From Sphingomonadaceae bacterium 3R27C6 (lineage in GTDB: Bacteria; Pseudomonadota; Alphaproteobacteria; Sphingomonadales; Sphingomonadaceae), in NCBI GenBank assembly GCA_005503215.1, contig SCNS01000017.1:48301-112300 (forward strand): DNA of 64,000 nucleotides, in the 5' to 3' direction. Below the pieces are notes generated by a model. That model had not been told where the DNA came from. It ran no database searches and saw nothing but the letters and a program-made list of their open reading frames with translations. Positions 56,113-63,076 of the stretch are shown one piece after another (positions within the stretch are counted from its first letter, which is position 1; each line of letters opens with the position of its first letter). Both the position numbers and the translations under genes were made by a program.

Positions 56113-56594
56113 TCACCGGCTCCTTTATGGGAAGGGAGCGACCCGACGCCTTCACAGACGCTGCAATGAGGGTCTTTACCCTCGCAATGGCGGCAGATAT
56201 GTTCACCGGGCGGCAACTCGTGCAATTTCTGCACAGGTTCGGGCGCCGAAGAGGTGAGAGCGGCGAGCCGGTCGGCGATGTCGAGCGGGTCTGTGTCGAG
56301 AACCCCGCTCGGAAGCATCATGTCGTGATCGTTCGCGAGCAGCCAACTGGAAATGGCACGCAACCATGCTTCAGCTTCCATCCCGACGTCTCCGGGGAGG
56401 GAGTGAGCTTTGCGCGTGTTCCATGCGGTGATGGCTTCGGCTTCGGTGTCTCGGCCAAACGAGCGAACGCCGCAGCCGCATATGACCGACCACGTTACAG
56501 AGCGCGATGCAAAGGCTGGCAGCGGTCGCGAGGTCGAGACGCACCAAGGGTTCGGACACGGCAAAAGCGACTGCATTGCGGGTGTGGTCGTCAT
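56109..56594 (-). CDS. Lar-like restriction-alleviation family protein
   Basis: A 161-residue protein whose N-terminus has the Lar-like zinc ribbon CPNPWC...CGCGVRSFGRDTEAEAITAWNTR, the tail WNTR being diagnostic. The C-terminal part is different: LWLLAND-like helices then a second cysteine/histidine set (HICRHCEGKDPHCSVCEG). Lar proteins modulate host type I restriction; with the unusual extra zinc tail, the actual role here is uncertain. ATGA overlaps on both sides. Confidence 0.65.
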   Translation of the reverse strand: MTTTPAMQSLLPCPNPWCVSTSRPLPAFASRSVTWSVICGCGVRSFGRDTEAEAITAWNTRKAHSLPGDVGMEAEAWLRAISSWLLANDHDMMLPSGVLDTDPLDIADRLAALTSSAPEPVQKLHELPPGEHICRHCEGKDPHCSVCEGVGSLPSHKGAGE

Positions 56595-56989
56595 GGGTGG
56601 CCTTTCAGGTGGTCGTTGTTGCGGAGGCTGGCGGCAAGAGCGGACGAGCCGGAAGCCATCTTTGCAAAGGCGACCGCTGTTTCCATATCGACTTGCTCAC
56701 CGGCGGTGCTCGGATCATTCTCGGCGCTTTCGCGGTATTGCGCCTCCCTGCGCCGGTTGCCCGCGGCGGCCGCATCGGCAAGCTTTGCAGCCGCTTCCGT
56801 CGTCTCGCTGATCGCGGCGAGGGCAACTTGGACGCCGACATACGCGTCAGACTCTCCGCGCAATATCCGCTCGGCGGACTGTGGCGCGCGGTGCTGAATA
56901 TGGGCCGACGCAATCCGCCGCGCGAGTTCCAACTGCTCAACCGCCCCGGCTGTGGTGGTATTCCCTCCTGGGCTTGCTTTTTCGGTCAT
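56591..56989 (-). CDS. 132-residue phage hypothetical protein
   Basis: A mainly helical Ala-rich protein (AVEQLELARRIASAHIQHRAP, VALAAISETTEAAAKLADAAAAGNRRREAQYRE). The start at 56989 (MTEKASPGG) overlaps the PAPS-reductase-like stop by ATGA; an upstream ATG at 57016 is not needed. No family recognised. Confidence 0.6.
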   Translation of the reverse strand: MTEKASPGGNTTTAGAVEQLELARRIASAHIQHRAPQSAERILRGESDAYVGVQVALAAISETTEAAAKLADAAAAGNRRREAQYRESAENDPSTAGEQVDMETAVAFAKMASGSSALAASLRNNDHLKGHP

Positions 56990-57864
56990 GCTGCCTCTCC
57001 GCACCAAGTACCGCACTCGGCGTCCATTTCGGGGTCATCATCGAACAGGCCGCCAGCGAACATGTCGGGCTGACGTCGCACGGCGTCGATCACTTCGGCA
57101 TAGCCATACTCGGATCGAAACGTGCTGCCTTTGGCGGCTTCCTGATCGGCCCACCATTGCAGCGTTCCGGGGGCCGTGCGCTCGACTTCGAACAGCTTTG
57201 GTCGGGCCTTGAGAAAGCAGGCGTCACAGTTGCCCTCGAACGGCAGCAACTGTAAATCAAAGTCCTGCGCGGCCCAAAAGGCGCGAACATCGCGGTTGGT
57301 GATTTTGGCCGCGTCCAGTGGGCAAGCTGTCCGCCAGCGCTCTTTGCCGAGCACGTTCCGACCAAGCGAGCGAGCAACGCGGGTCGGTTCGTCATGGCGA
57401 AGGCCTATGACGTTGGTCCACCGGTCATAATCACGGTCGCGCATAAAATCGCGCATGACCTTGATCTTGAGTTCATCGGTGCAAAAGCGCATGACCGGGT
57501 TCGGCAGCATCTTCTTGGTCGAGATCAGCTTAGCGAATGGCGTCCCGATCCGGTCGGCGCTGTTGTAACCGACCGCTTTGAACCGCTCCCAATGCTGGCC
57601 GGTCCGCTGGACAAATTCCAGCCAGTGAACGACGACATTCCACCGGGTCGCGCATTCGTGCACAAAGCGCAGCGTTTCTTCGCGCTCTTTGCCGGTGTTG
57701 GCGAAAGTGACATGCACGTCATCCGCAAGCGTCCCGCCATGGGCCTGCAAGATGCGCCAGAGCATGTAGGCGCTAGTCCGCCCGCCGCTGAAACTGATCA
57801 ACGCCGGTCCGGTGATGAAGAATGGGTCAGGGGCATTCCCTCCTGGGGTCTGTCCGTTATCCAC
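56986..57864 (-). CDS. PAPS-reductase/adenine nucleotide alpha-hydrolase-like phage protein
   Basis: A 292-residue protein of the PP-loop ATPase superfamily: the nucleotide motif SFSGGRTSAYMLW is near residue 25, followed by VTFANTGKEREETLRFVHE and a Cys in RFCTDELKIKVMRDF. Further cysteines (TACPLDAA, GNCDACFLK, CGTWCGEAA) suggest a metal or Fe-S site. Such phage proteins resemble PAPS reductase or the DndC modification enzyme. The GTG at 57864 is chosen for the strong GGGAGGGG site upstream; a frame open to 57933 is longer but lacks one. Substrate unknown. Confidence 0.8.
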   Translation of the reverse strand: MDNGQTPGGNAPDPFFITGPALISFSGGRTSAYMLWRILQAHGGTLADDVHVTFANTGKEREETLRFVHECATRWNVVVHWLEFVQRTGQHWERFKAVGYNSADRIGTPFAKLISTKKMLPNPVMRFCTDELKIKVMRDFMRDRDYDRWTNVIGLRHDEPTRVARSLGRNVLGKERWRTACPLDAAKITNRDVRAFWAAQDFDLQLLPFEGNCDACFLKARPKLFEVERTAPGTLQWWADQEAAKGSTFRSEYGYAEVIDAVRRQPDMFAGGLFDDDPEMDAECGTWCGEAA

Positions 57865-58471
57865 GATCCCCTCCCTTGATAGACCCTGTGGGATGGGCAA
57901 ATCCCTGCGGGACCGCGCTGTCGTGAACGGCACCGGCTTCGCCGTTACCGCCCTGACGGGCTTCCATCGCTTTTGCGAGCGCGGGCCAATCGGCAGGCTG
58001 ATCGTGGTAGCTTGCCTTCATCGTTGCCGAGCCATCGGGCGCGACCACGAAGATCGGCAGCCAGCCAAGGGCTTTGCTGTCCCAAAAGGCGTGCGCGCCG
58101 TCGCGGAACGGGTCGTCAATGCGACCGTTATGGCAGGGCGGGTGCTGACCAGTGCGCCGCGACCAGCTAATTGGGATGATGATGAAACCGGCCCCGTATA
58201 ACTCGTTGCGAATGTCGTATTTGTCGACCGGCAAGACCATCTCGTAGAAGCAGTCCCACGCCAAGTCGGGTTGATATTCGATCTTCATCATGCGGCTGAC
58301 GCGCTTGGAGAGAGCAATATCTGACCGGCGCGTAGTCTCACTGTTCGGCACAGGCTTGGGCGCCCAGCGGAGTTGCAAGCGGGGAACCGGAAGCCCGTCC
58401 CACTGGCCAGCATAATGGAGCATCAGCTTCTTGGTGATGTCGCGGCGATACGCGAATGCATTGTCCGCCAT
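57857..58471 (-). CDS. 204-residue phage hypothetical protein
   Basis: Contains MMKIEYQPDLAWDCFYEMVLPVDKYDIRNELYGAGFIIIPISW and HAFWDSKALGWLPIFVVAPDGSATMK, a mixed alpha/beta pattern without a known family. GTG at 58474 immediately precedes the ATG at 58471; GGGGGAA lies upstream. It overlaps the PAPS-like gene by 8 bases. Confidence 0.6.
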   Translation of the reverse strand: MADNAFAYRRDITKKLMLHYAGQWDGLPVPRLQLRWAPKPVPNSETTRRSDIALSKRVSRMMKIEYQPDLAWDCFYEMVLPVDKYDIRNELYGAGFIIIPISWSRRTGQHPPCHNGRIDDPFRDGAHAFWDSKALGWLPIFVVAPDGSATMKASYHDQPADWPALAKAMEARQGGNGEAGAVHDSAVPQGFAHPTGSIKGGDRG

Positions 58472-58474
58472 CAC

Positions 58475-58720
58475 TTATTCCCCCTTCTTTTTAGTCGTGT
58501 GAGTCTGGGTGCTGGGTTCGGGCGCATGGTCTTCGACCACCGGGCCTGCGCCCTGCGGGTCAAGCCGCTGCGCGTCTTGAGCAAAGCCGCTAGTCCCTTG
58601 CGCGAGCAGCGCCTTGCGCCAGCCTTTCGGGGGCGGCCACGACACGCCCCAGCCAGCCAAGGTCGCGCGGGTCCAGCCGCCAGAGGGGGTTGCGGCTGCG
58701 TCGATCTCGTCGCGTGTCAT
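58475..58720 (-). CDS. 81-residue phage hypothetical protein
   Basis: Starts MTRDEIDAAATPSGGWTRATL and ends with a charged tail (STQTHTTKKKGE). The N-terminal GWTRATLAGWGVSWPPPKGW reads like a short HNH-associated or homing-type DNA-contact segment, but no family is assigned. AAGGGAG precedes the start, and the ATG overlaps the upstream stop (58717) by ATGA. Confidence 0.65.
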   Translation of the reverse strand: MTRDEIDAAATPSGGWTRATLAGWGVSWPPPKGWRKALLAQGTSGFAQDAQRLDPQGAGPVVEDHAPEPSTQTHTTKKKGE

Positions 58721-58878
58721 TGGACACTCCCTTTCTCAAGAGTGTGCTCGCGCCCGTCCAAGCTGTTGTGGACGCACACGCCGTCGTCATCGAGAGCAGG
58801 GCGACACCAGCACGCGGCGGAATCCTCATGCTCGCGCAAATCGCCAAGCGGAACGACGTGAATGCGTTCAGCTTCCAT
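58717..58878 (-). CDS. 53-residue protein, cassette copy A
   Basis: A small protein (MEAERIHVVPLGDLREHEDS; then CWCRP and GVCVHNSLDGRE) with three cysteines, possibly metal binding. It is a paralogue of the protein at 62256-62417 (43 of 53 residues alike by eye). It overlaps the end of the 71-residue gene by 11 bases and the next gene by ATGA. Confidence 0.65.
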   Translation of the reverse strand: MEAERIHVVPLGDLREHEDSAACWCRPALDDDGVCVHNSLDGREHTLEKGSVQ

Positions 58879-59083
58879 CGGGCAAGCCTTCCAGCATGTG
58901 GCGAACCATCGCCTCCGCCTCCGTGGCGCCGATCAGATTTGTCCCGACAGGCCAGTGACGCGAGCGCATCGGCTCGTCAGGGAAGGGCGACGTAAAGCTG
59001 ATGCCGTTGTCGGGGCGGAACGGGTTGGGCAGCTTCCACGATAGGAAACGCTGCGCCATGTGCTTGATCTGGTCGTCGGTCAT
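58868..59083 (-). CDS. 71-residue protein, cassette copy A
   Basis: MTDDQIKHMAQRFLSWKLPN, then FRPDNGISFTSPFPDEPMR and GTNLIGATEAEAMVRHMLEG. A paralogue of the protein at 62407-62622 (65 of 71 residues identical by eye). The pattern looks like a small domain often encoded by siphophages of alphaproteobacteria; function unknown. First gene of a two-gene cassette that recurs 3.5 kb away. Confidence 0.7.
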   Translation of the reverse strand: MTDDQIKHMAQRFLSWKLPNPFRPDNGISFTSPFPDEPMRSRHWPVGTNLIGATEAEAMVRHMLEGLPDGS

Positions 59084-59243
59084 TGGCCAAGTCCTTTTGC
59101 GTTAGCGATGCGATGCTGGCACGAAGACGACGCCAGTCGGCTGAGCCCCGAAGGGGTCGCAGCGCGGGCCTCGTCAGAGGCAACGCCAACCCCTTGCGAT
59201 CGTTCGTCAATCCAAGAGAGGGGAGCGTTTAGGGCGCGGGGGA

Positions 59244-59648
59244 TCATGATGCGTCTGCCGCTTCAAAGACGATGCCACGGCAATAGGTGTCGGCATCCTC
59301 CAAGATGACGAAGGTTTCGTGCGGGATTTCGGTGACGTAGAGCCACGAAAAGCCGTCCTCTGCCCACACGGCTTCGATCTGACGAGCGTTTGCCTTGGCG
59401 CGTTCAAAATAGGGGCAGACTTCTTCGTCGCATTCGTTGACGAGCGGCCCGTTCTCATTGACGTAGATCGTGCCGCCATCATAGACACCGGCCTCATCGC
59501 GCCAAGCGCCCCGGAATTCAGCAAGGTCATCGCTGGCGCCGAACAGTGCGACCAGACCGGCAGCCTTGAAAGCCGCTTCCTCGTCGCGGGTTATTTCCTT
59601 GGTATATTCGCGCCCGTTCAAGAGGGCTGCGGCTTCCTTGGTGTTCAT
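59244..59648 (-). CDS. 134-residue acidic phage protein
   Basis: An acidic protein (FGASDDLAEFRGAWRDEAGV, NECDEEVCPYFERAKANARQ, EDGFSWLYVTEIPHETFVIL). Strongly negative charge could indicate a DNA mimic or an anti-host factor, but that is only inference. Separated from neighbours by about 160 and 76 bases, less overlapped than the rest. Confidence 0.6.
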   Translation of the reverse strand: MNTKEAAALLNGREYTKEITRDEEAAFKAAGLVALFGASDDLAEFRGAWRDEAGVYDGGTIYVNENGPLVNECDEEVCPYFERAKANARQIEAVWAEDGFSWLYVTEIPHETFVILEDADTYCRGIVFEAADAS

Positions 59649-59724
59649 CTTGGGGTCTTTCTACCCCGGTCCAAAAGGGGCGTTGCGACGAGGACCGGGG
59701 ATTGCGCCGTCGCGGCGGTGAAAG

Positions 59725-60192
59725 TCAGGCGGCTTCCTTCGATCGGTAGCGCGCGTGGTAAGTGTTCAAATCGGGGTCGGGATCGGTCAGGCGGACGCCT
59801 TGCTGGGCGCACTCCCGCTGGATTGTGTCGAGATACCGAACCATCTGCGGCACCTTCATCTCGCTGGTGACGGGGATGAAGCGCATTGCGACCAGTTTTT
59901 GCGCGTATGGCAGCGGCTTGATCGCGGCGTCGTATATCTCGCGAAACTCGGCGCTTTCCTCGCGCAGGATCGGGACGCCGTGAATCAGCTTCCACTCGCA
60001 CCGAACCTCGTCGGCGGTCATGTCGCCGCGCTGCTCGGAAGCTTCTCGCGCCCACAGAAATTGCAGGCGGTTCTGGTCCAGAGAACGGTCGCGGCCCAAC
60101 TGCCATTCGACCGTGAAGGGCTTGGCAAGGTTGCTGGCGAGCAGGACAAAGGCGTCCAAGTCGTCCTGGCTGTTGATTATGCGGTGAGGCAT
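59725..60192 (-). CDS. NinB-like recombination protein
   Basis: A 155-residue NinB/Orf family protein: SNLAKPFTVEWQLGRDRSLDQNRLQFLW, ADEVRCEWKLIHGVPIL, LVAMRFIPVTSEMKVPQMVRYLDTIQREC. Lambda NinB (Orf) aids Red-type recombination. Its ATG shares one base with the HNH gene stop (TGATG). Fits the recombination module with the Erf and YqaJ genes upstream. Confidence 0.82.
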   Translation of the reverse strand: MPHRIINSQDDLDAFVLLASNLAKPFTVEWQLGRDRSLDQNRLQFLWAREASEQRGDMTADEVRCEWKLIHGVPILREESAEFREIYDAAIKPLPYAQKLVAMRFIPVTSEMKVPQMVRYLDTIQRECAQQGVRLTDPDPDLNTYHARYRSKEAA

Positions 60193-60527
60193 CAGGCCAA
60201 CTCCCCCTTGTCGCCCTTCCACAGGCGCCAGTATTCGGCAGCCATCTTCTGCGCCGTCTCGCGGGTCAGACCGATCTTCGACCATCCGCGCAGGGTGTGC
60301 TCAACGTGATGGCCCTTGCAGAGCGGTATTGCGTTATGGTCGCTTGCCTTGGTTCCCATACCCTTGGAGCCGGGGGCAGGCGTGTGCGCGGCCTCCATTT
60401 GGCCTGAGCAGCCTCCTAGCTTGGCTACGGCGCACGGACGCCCCCGGAGCCACTGGTGGTAGGCCTTCTGGACCTTCCACGCTGGGCGAGGCGCGTTGCG
60501 CTTGCGGGGGCGAACATCAACGAGCAT
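60192..60527 (-). CDS. HNH-type/DUF968-like nuclease candidate
   Basis: A 111-residue protein with CAVAKLGGCSGQMEAAHTPAPGSKGM and DHNAIPLCKGHHVEHTLRGW: paired cysteines, AAH and CxxHH as in HNH/DUF968 phage proteins linked to recombination. The start at 60527 has a GGAGAG site, so the longer upstream frame is not used. Confidence 0.75.
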   Translation of the reverse strand: MLVDVRPRKRNAPRPAWKVQKAYHQWLRGRPCAVAKLGGCSGQMEAAHTPAPGSKGMGTKASDHNAIPLCKGHHVEHTLRGWSKIGLTRETAQKMAAEYWRLWKGDKGELA

Positions 60528-60687
60528 TTTTGAACTCTCCGCGCGGGCTGATTTCGTCCAAGCTACTGACCGGCGGTCGACCACGAAGCGAGCGGCTGTG
60601 GTTGATACGCTTCAATCGGTAAGCAGGGTCCCGCCGGTATCGGGCGCGCTCGTACTGCGAAATTTCACGGGGAGTGGCCTTACTCAT
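60517..60687 (-). CDS. 56-residue basic phage protein
   Basis: MSKATPREISQYERARYRRD then RLKRINHSRSLRGRPPVSS. Very basic, possibly nucleic-acid binding. It overlaps the YqaJ gene by ATGA upstream and the HNH gene by 11 bases downstream. No family recognised. Confidence 0.6.
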   Translation of the reverse strand: MSKATPREISQYERARYRRDPAYRLKRINHSRSLRGRPPVSSLDEISPRGEFKNAR

Positions 60688-61307
60688 GCCGCAGCCCTCG
60701 CTTCCTCGGGCTGCCACTTGGCGATGAGCGTTGCCAGCTCGTCGTTGAACTGGTCAACGGCGGCGACTATCTCTGCAATGTAGGCTTCATCGCGATAAAC
60801 CCGCTTGATGAAGGTCGGCATTTTGCGCCAGTAGCATTCGAGGTCGCACCACTCGCGCTCGGCAACCCAAAGCTGCCCTTGGCACTGTGCGAGGTGTTCG
60901 GCTGGAAACCGGTCGGCCTCAAGAACTGCCATCATCAGGTGAGGCAACTTGGTCTTGATTTCGAGCATCCCGTCGTTGCCGATCAGGCCATCAGGGCTGC
61001 AACCTTTGGGGCCGTTCGTGATGAACCCGACTTGCTGCGGCTCAACGTCGTGCATGAAGGCGTAATAGGCGCGAGCCTCAGGCTCCATTTCATGCCCGCG
61101 CTCCATGTGCGCGTTGCTGAAATTGTCCATCGGCTCGCCCGTGATGATCTCGCCGGCCAGCTTGTAGAGATAGGTCTGTCGGGTCTTGCTCTCCCCACCG
61201 CTGCGACCTTTCGCCATGATTGTGGCGAACTGCGAGGCGGTGGGGAGGCCCATGCGAACGCCGAACCATTCGGCGCTTCCTTGCTCCATGTCGTGAATCT
61301 GCATCAT
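60684..61307 (-). CDS. YqaJ-type viral recombinase (lambda exonuclease family)
   Basis: A 207-residue exonuclease: EQGSAEWFGVRMGLPTASQFATIM at the start, MERGHEMEPEARAYYAF, the catalytic Asp in CSPDGLIG and Glu-x-Lys in MLEIKTKLP, then ECYWRKMPTFIKRVYRDE. It degrades one strand of duplex ends to make 3' overhangs for annealing by the Erf partner. ATGA overlap with erf. Confidence 0.88.
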   Translation of the reverse strand: MMQIHDMEQGSAEWFGVRMGLPTASQFATIMAKGRSGGESKTRQTYLYKLAGEIITGEPMDNFSNAHMERGHEMEPEARAYYAFMHDVEPQQVGFITNGPKGCSPDGLIGNDGMLEIKTKLPHLMMAVLEADRFPAEHLAQCQGQLWVAEREWCDLECYWRKMPTFIKRVYRDEAYIAEIVAAVDQFNDELATLIAKWQPEEARAAA

Positions 61308-62047
61308 GCCTTCTTCGCCTTCGCATCGAGAGCCTTCATCGCTTCGGCGAAGCGGCGGGCGGGCATTTCGGAAAGGTCGGCAATGCGGAAATATTCGCAG
61401 AATTTAACCTCGTCGGCTTGAACGTCTGAGACGCGCGACATGAGAGCGTTATATTGGGCGACAGATACCGGATGCTCGGCGGCTACATCGTTGCCGTCCA
61501 CGTCCTCATCGCCCACAGCGACGTTCCAGATGCCCTTGAGCAGATAGCGCGCGCCATAGGAGCCTGCGGCCCCGGCAGCGTGCGTCAGCGTCATCACGTC
61601 GCCGCCCTTGGCGCCCTTGCCATCGGCGGGCATGTCACGGTGATAGGTGCGCGTATGGCCGGCGTTGTGAGCGACGTAGCACAGCACGCGGACGTGATTG
61701 GGCTTCGGTGAATCGCCTTCGTCGAAGCTGAGCGAAAAGCCGTGGTGCGTGTAAATCGGGCGCAGCGCACGGTCGAGCTTATCAAAGGTTGCATATCGGC
61801 TGCGCGTCTGCGGGTTTGATGCGTTGGCAGAGATCGGCCGCATTTCAGCCTGAGCGGCGTTCATCGCCTGGTTGAAGGCCATCTCAGCATCACGGGCCGA
61901 TACCTGCTGTTGCAAGGCAATCAGGCGCTCCATTTTGTCGATATCGACGGTCGGGTCACTCGCGGCGCGGGCGATCACATCCATGAGGCTGGCGGAATAA
62001 TTGGCGACGACGCCCTCGGACGCCTCGACCTTTTGCAAGGCGGTCAT
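61304..62047 (-). CDS. erf: Erf-family single-strand annealing protein
   Basis: A 247-residue ERF superfamily protein: AEMAFNQAMNAAQAEMRPI, YATFDKLDRALRPIYTHHGFSLSFDEG, TYHRDMPADGKGAKGGDVMTLTHAAGAAGSYGARYLLKGIWNV. It would anneal complementary strands exposed by the YqaJ nuclease. GGAG precedes the ATG. Forms a two-component recombination system with the following gene. Confidence 0.88.
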   Translation of the reverse strand: MTALQKVEASEGVVANYSASLMDVIARAASDPTVDIDKMERLIALQQQVSARDAEMAFNQAMNAAQAEMRPISANASNPQTRSRYATFDKLDRALRPIYTHHGFSLSFDEGDSPKPNHVRVLCYVAHNAGHTRTYHRDMPADGKGAKGGDVMTLTHAAGAAGSYGARYLLKGIWNVAVGDEDVDGNDVAAEHPVSVAQYNALMSRVSDVQADEVKFCEYFRIADLSEMPARRFAEAMKALDAKAKKA

Positions 62048-62259
62048 TTCGTTTCTCCATTCGCAAGGGGATTGATGCCCGATAGGGGCGAGACGGGAAC
62101 CGGCTCGACGGCGATAGCCGCGAAAGCCCCGGTCCCCGAAGGGGATGCGCCAACCTCTTGTGTCGAGGCCCAAACCCCAACAAGAGCAAAGACCAACCCC
62201 CCAAAAGCAAGAGGCAAAGCCCATCCTGTTATACGAGTATATCGTAAGGGGGTGGTCAC
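62044..62259 (-). CDS. 71-residue single-pass membrane protein
   Basis: Begins with GTG at 62259, which overlaps the upstream stop (GTGA); the end overlaps the erf ATG (ATGA). One hydrophobic stretch (WALPLAFGGLVFALVGVWA) is followed by a Gly/Pro/Ser-rich tail. A membrane protein between cassette copy B and erf; function unknown. Confidence 0.6.
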   Translation of the reverse strand: MTTPLRYTRITGWALPLAFGGLVFALVGVWASTQEVGASPSGTGAFAAIAVEPVPVSPLSGINPLANGETK

Positions 62260-62417
62260 TGGACGATACCTTTCTCTCGCGTGAGCTCGCGCCCGTCCAA
62301 GCTGTTGTGGATGCACACGCCTTCGTCATCGATCGTTGGGCGGCACCAGCACTCGGCGGAATCATCATGCTCGCGCAGATCGCCGAGCGGCACGACGTGG
62401 AGGCGCTCAGCTTCCAT
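62256..62417 (-). CDS. 53-residue protein, cassette copy B
   Basis: Paralogue of 58717-58878: MEAERLHVVPLGDLREHDDS, with CWCRP and GVCIHNSLDGRE. Same 11-base overlap with the 71-residue gene as in copy A. The next gene differs: here the 71-residue membrane protein, there the 81-residue one. Confidence 0.65.
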   Translation of the reverse strand: MEAERLHVVPLGDLREHDDSAECWCRPTIDDEGVCIHNSLDGRELTREKGIVQ

Positions 62418-62622
62418 CGGGCAGGCCTTCCAGCATGTGGCGAACCATCGCATCAGCTTCCGTGGCGCCGATCAGATTTGTCCCGACAGGCCAGTGGCGC
62501 GAACGCATCGGCTGGTCGGGGAAGGGCGGCGTGAAGTTGATGCCGTTGTCAGGCCGGAACGGGTCAGGCAGTTTCCACGACAGGAAGCGCTGCACCATGT
62601 GCTTGATCTGGTCGTCGGTCAT
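62407..62622 (-). CDS. 71-residue protein, cassette copy B
   Basis: Paralogue of 58868-59083, starting MTDDQIKHMVQRFLSWKLPD and containing FRPDNGINFTPPFPDQPMR. Six differences in 71 residues, mostly conservative, which indicates retained coding function in both copies. Confidence 0.7.
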   Translation of the reverse strand: MTDDQIKHMVQRFLSWKLPDPFRPDNGINFTPPFPDQPMRSRHWPVGTNLIGATEADAMVRHMLEGLPDGS

Positions 62623-62652
62623 CGTTCAATACTCCCTGATAGAGGAGGGGGT

Positions 62653-62691
62653 GGACCGGAGAGGCGTAAGGAGGGGGAACCTCTCCGGTCC
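62653..62691. promoter_or_regulatory. 12-bp perfect stem-loop between phage genes
   Basis: GGACCGGAGAGG and CCTCTCCGGTCC, with a 15-base purine-rich loop (CGTAAGGAGGGGGAA). It fills the gap after the 115-residue gene at 62699. No T run, so it may be an mRNA processing or regulatory hairpin, or a terminator. Confidence 0.5.
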
Positions 62692-62698
62692 GGGGGCG

Positions 62699-63046
62699 TC
62701 AGTCGGCGACTTGGCGGACCTGTTCGCTGAACGGATCGAACTCGCGCGAAATACGGAACTCGATGATGCCGGACAGGTCGTGGAAGCCTTCGTGGGGCAC
62801 CGCGGCGTCCTGAATGAGCGATGCCGGTTCATCGAGAATGGCGTAGAGAACGCGCATGCCGGGAGGCACATTGTCCGTGCGTTCCATCACTTCGCCGCCG
62901 GTCAGGACGTGATGATTTCCCGATTCCGAATGGCTCACGATCCAGCCGGCCTTGGTGCGCTCGGCAGGAACGGTCATCATGCCTTCGGGCAACGCGCTAA
63001 TCTGGATAATGGTAATTTCGCCTTGGGCGCCGACGATCTTCTTCAT
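62699..63046 (-). CDS. 115-residue phage hypothetical protein
   Basis: MKKIVGAQGEITIIQISALP then TKAGWIVSHSESGNHHVLTGGEVMERTD, VPPGMRVLYAILDEPASL, HDLSGIIEFRISREFDPF. Beta-rich, no family recognised. AAAGG precedes the ATG. Ends just before the hairpin at 62653-62691. Confidence 0.65.
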   Translation of the reverse strand: MKKIVGAQGEITIIQISALPEGMMTVPAERTKAGWIVSHSESGNHHVLTGGEVMERTDNVPPGMRVLYAILDEPASLIQDAAVPHEGFHDLSGIIEFRISREFDPFSEQVRQVAD

Positions 63047-63076
63047 GGTAAAATGCCTTTCTGGTGGTTGGTTGAT

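Noticed and set aside
58977..59210. 77-codon frame overlapping the 71-residue cassette gene
   Set aside because: Would overlap a conserved, duplicated gene by about 107 bases; composition looks like a frame shadow, and the second cassette has no matching frame.
59645..60106. 153-codon minus-strand frame over ninB
   Set aside because: Same strand, wrong frame of a clear NinB gene; highly Arg/Pro-rich product.
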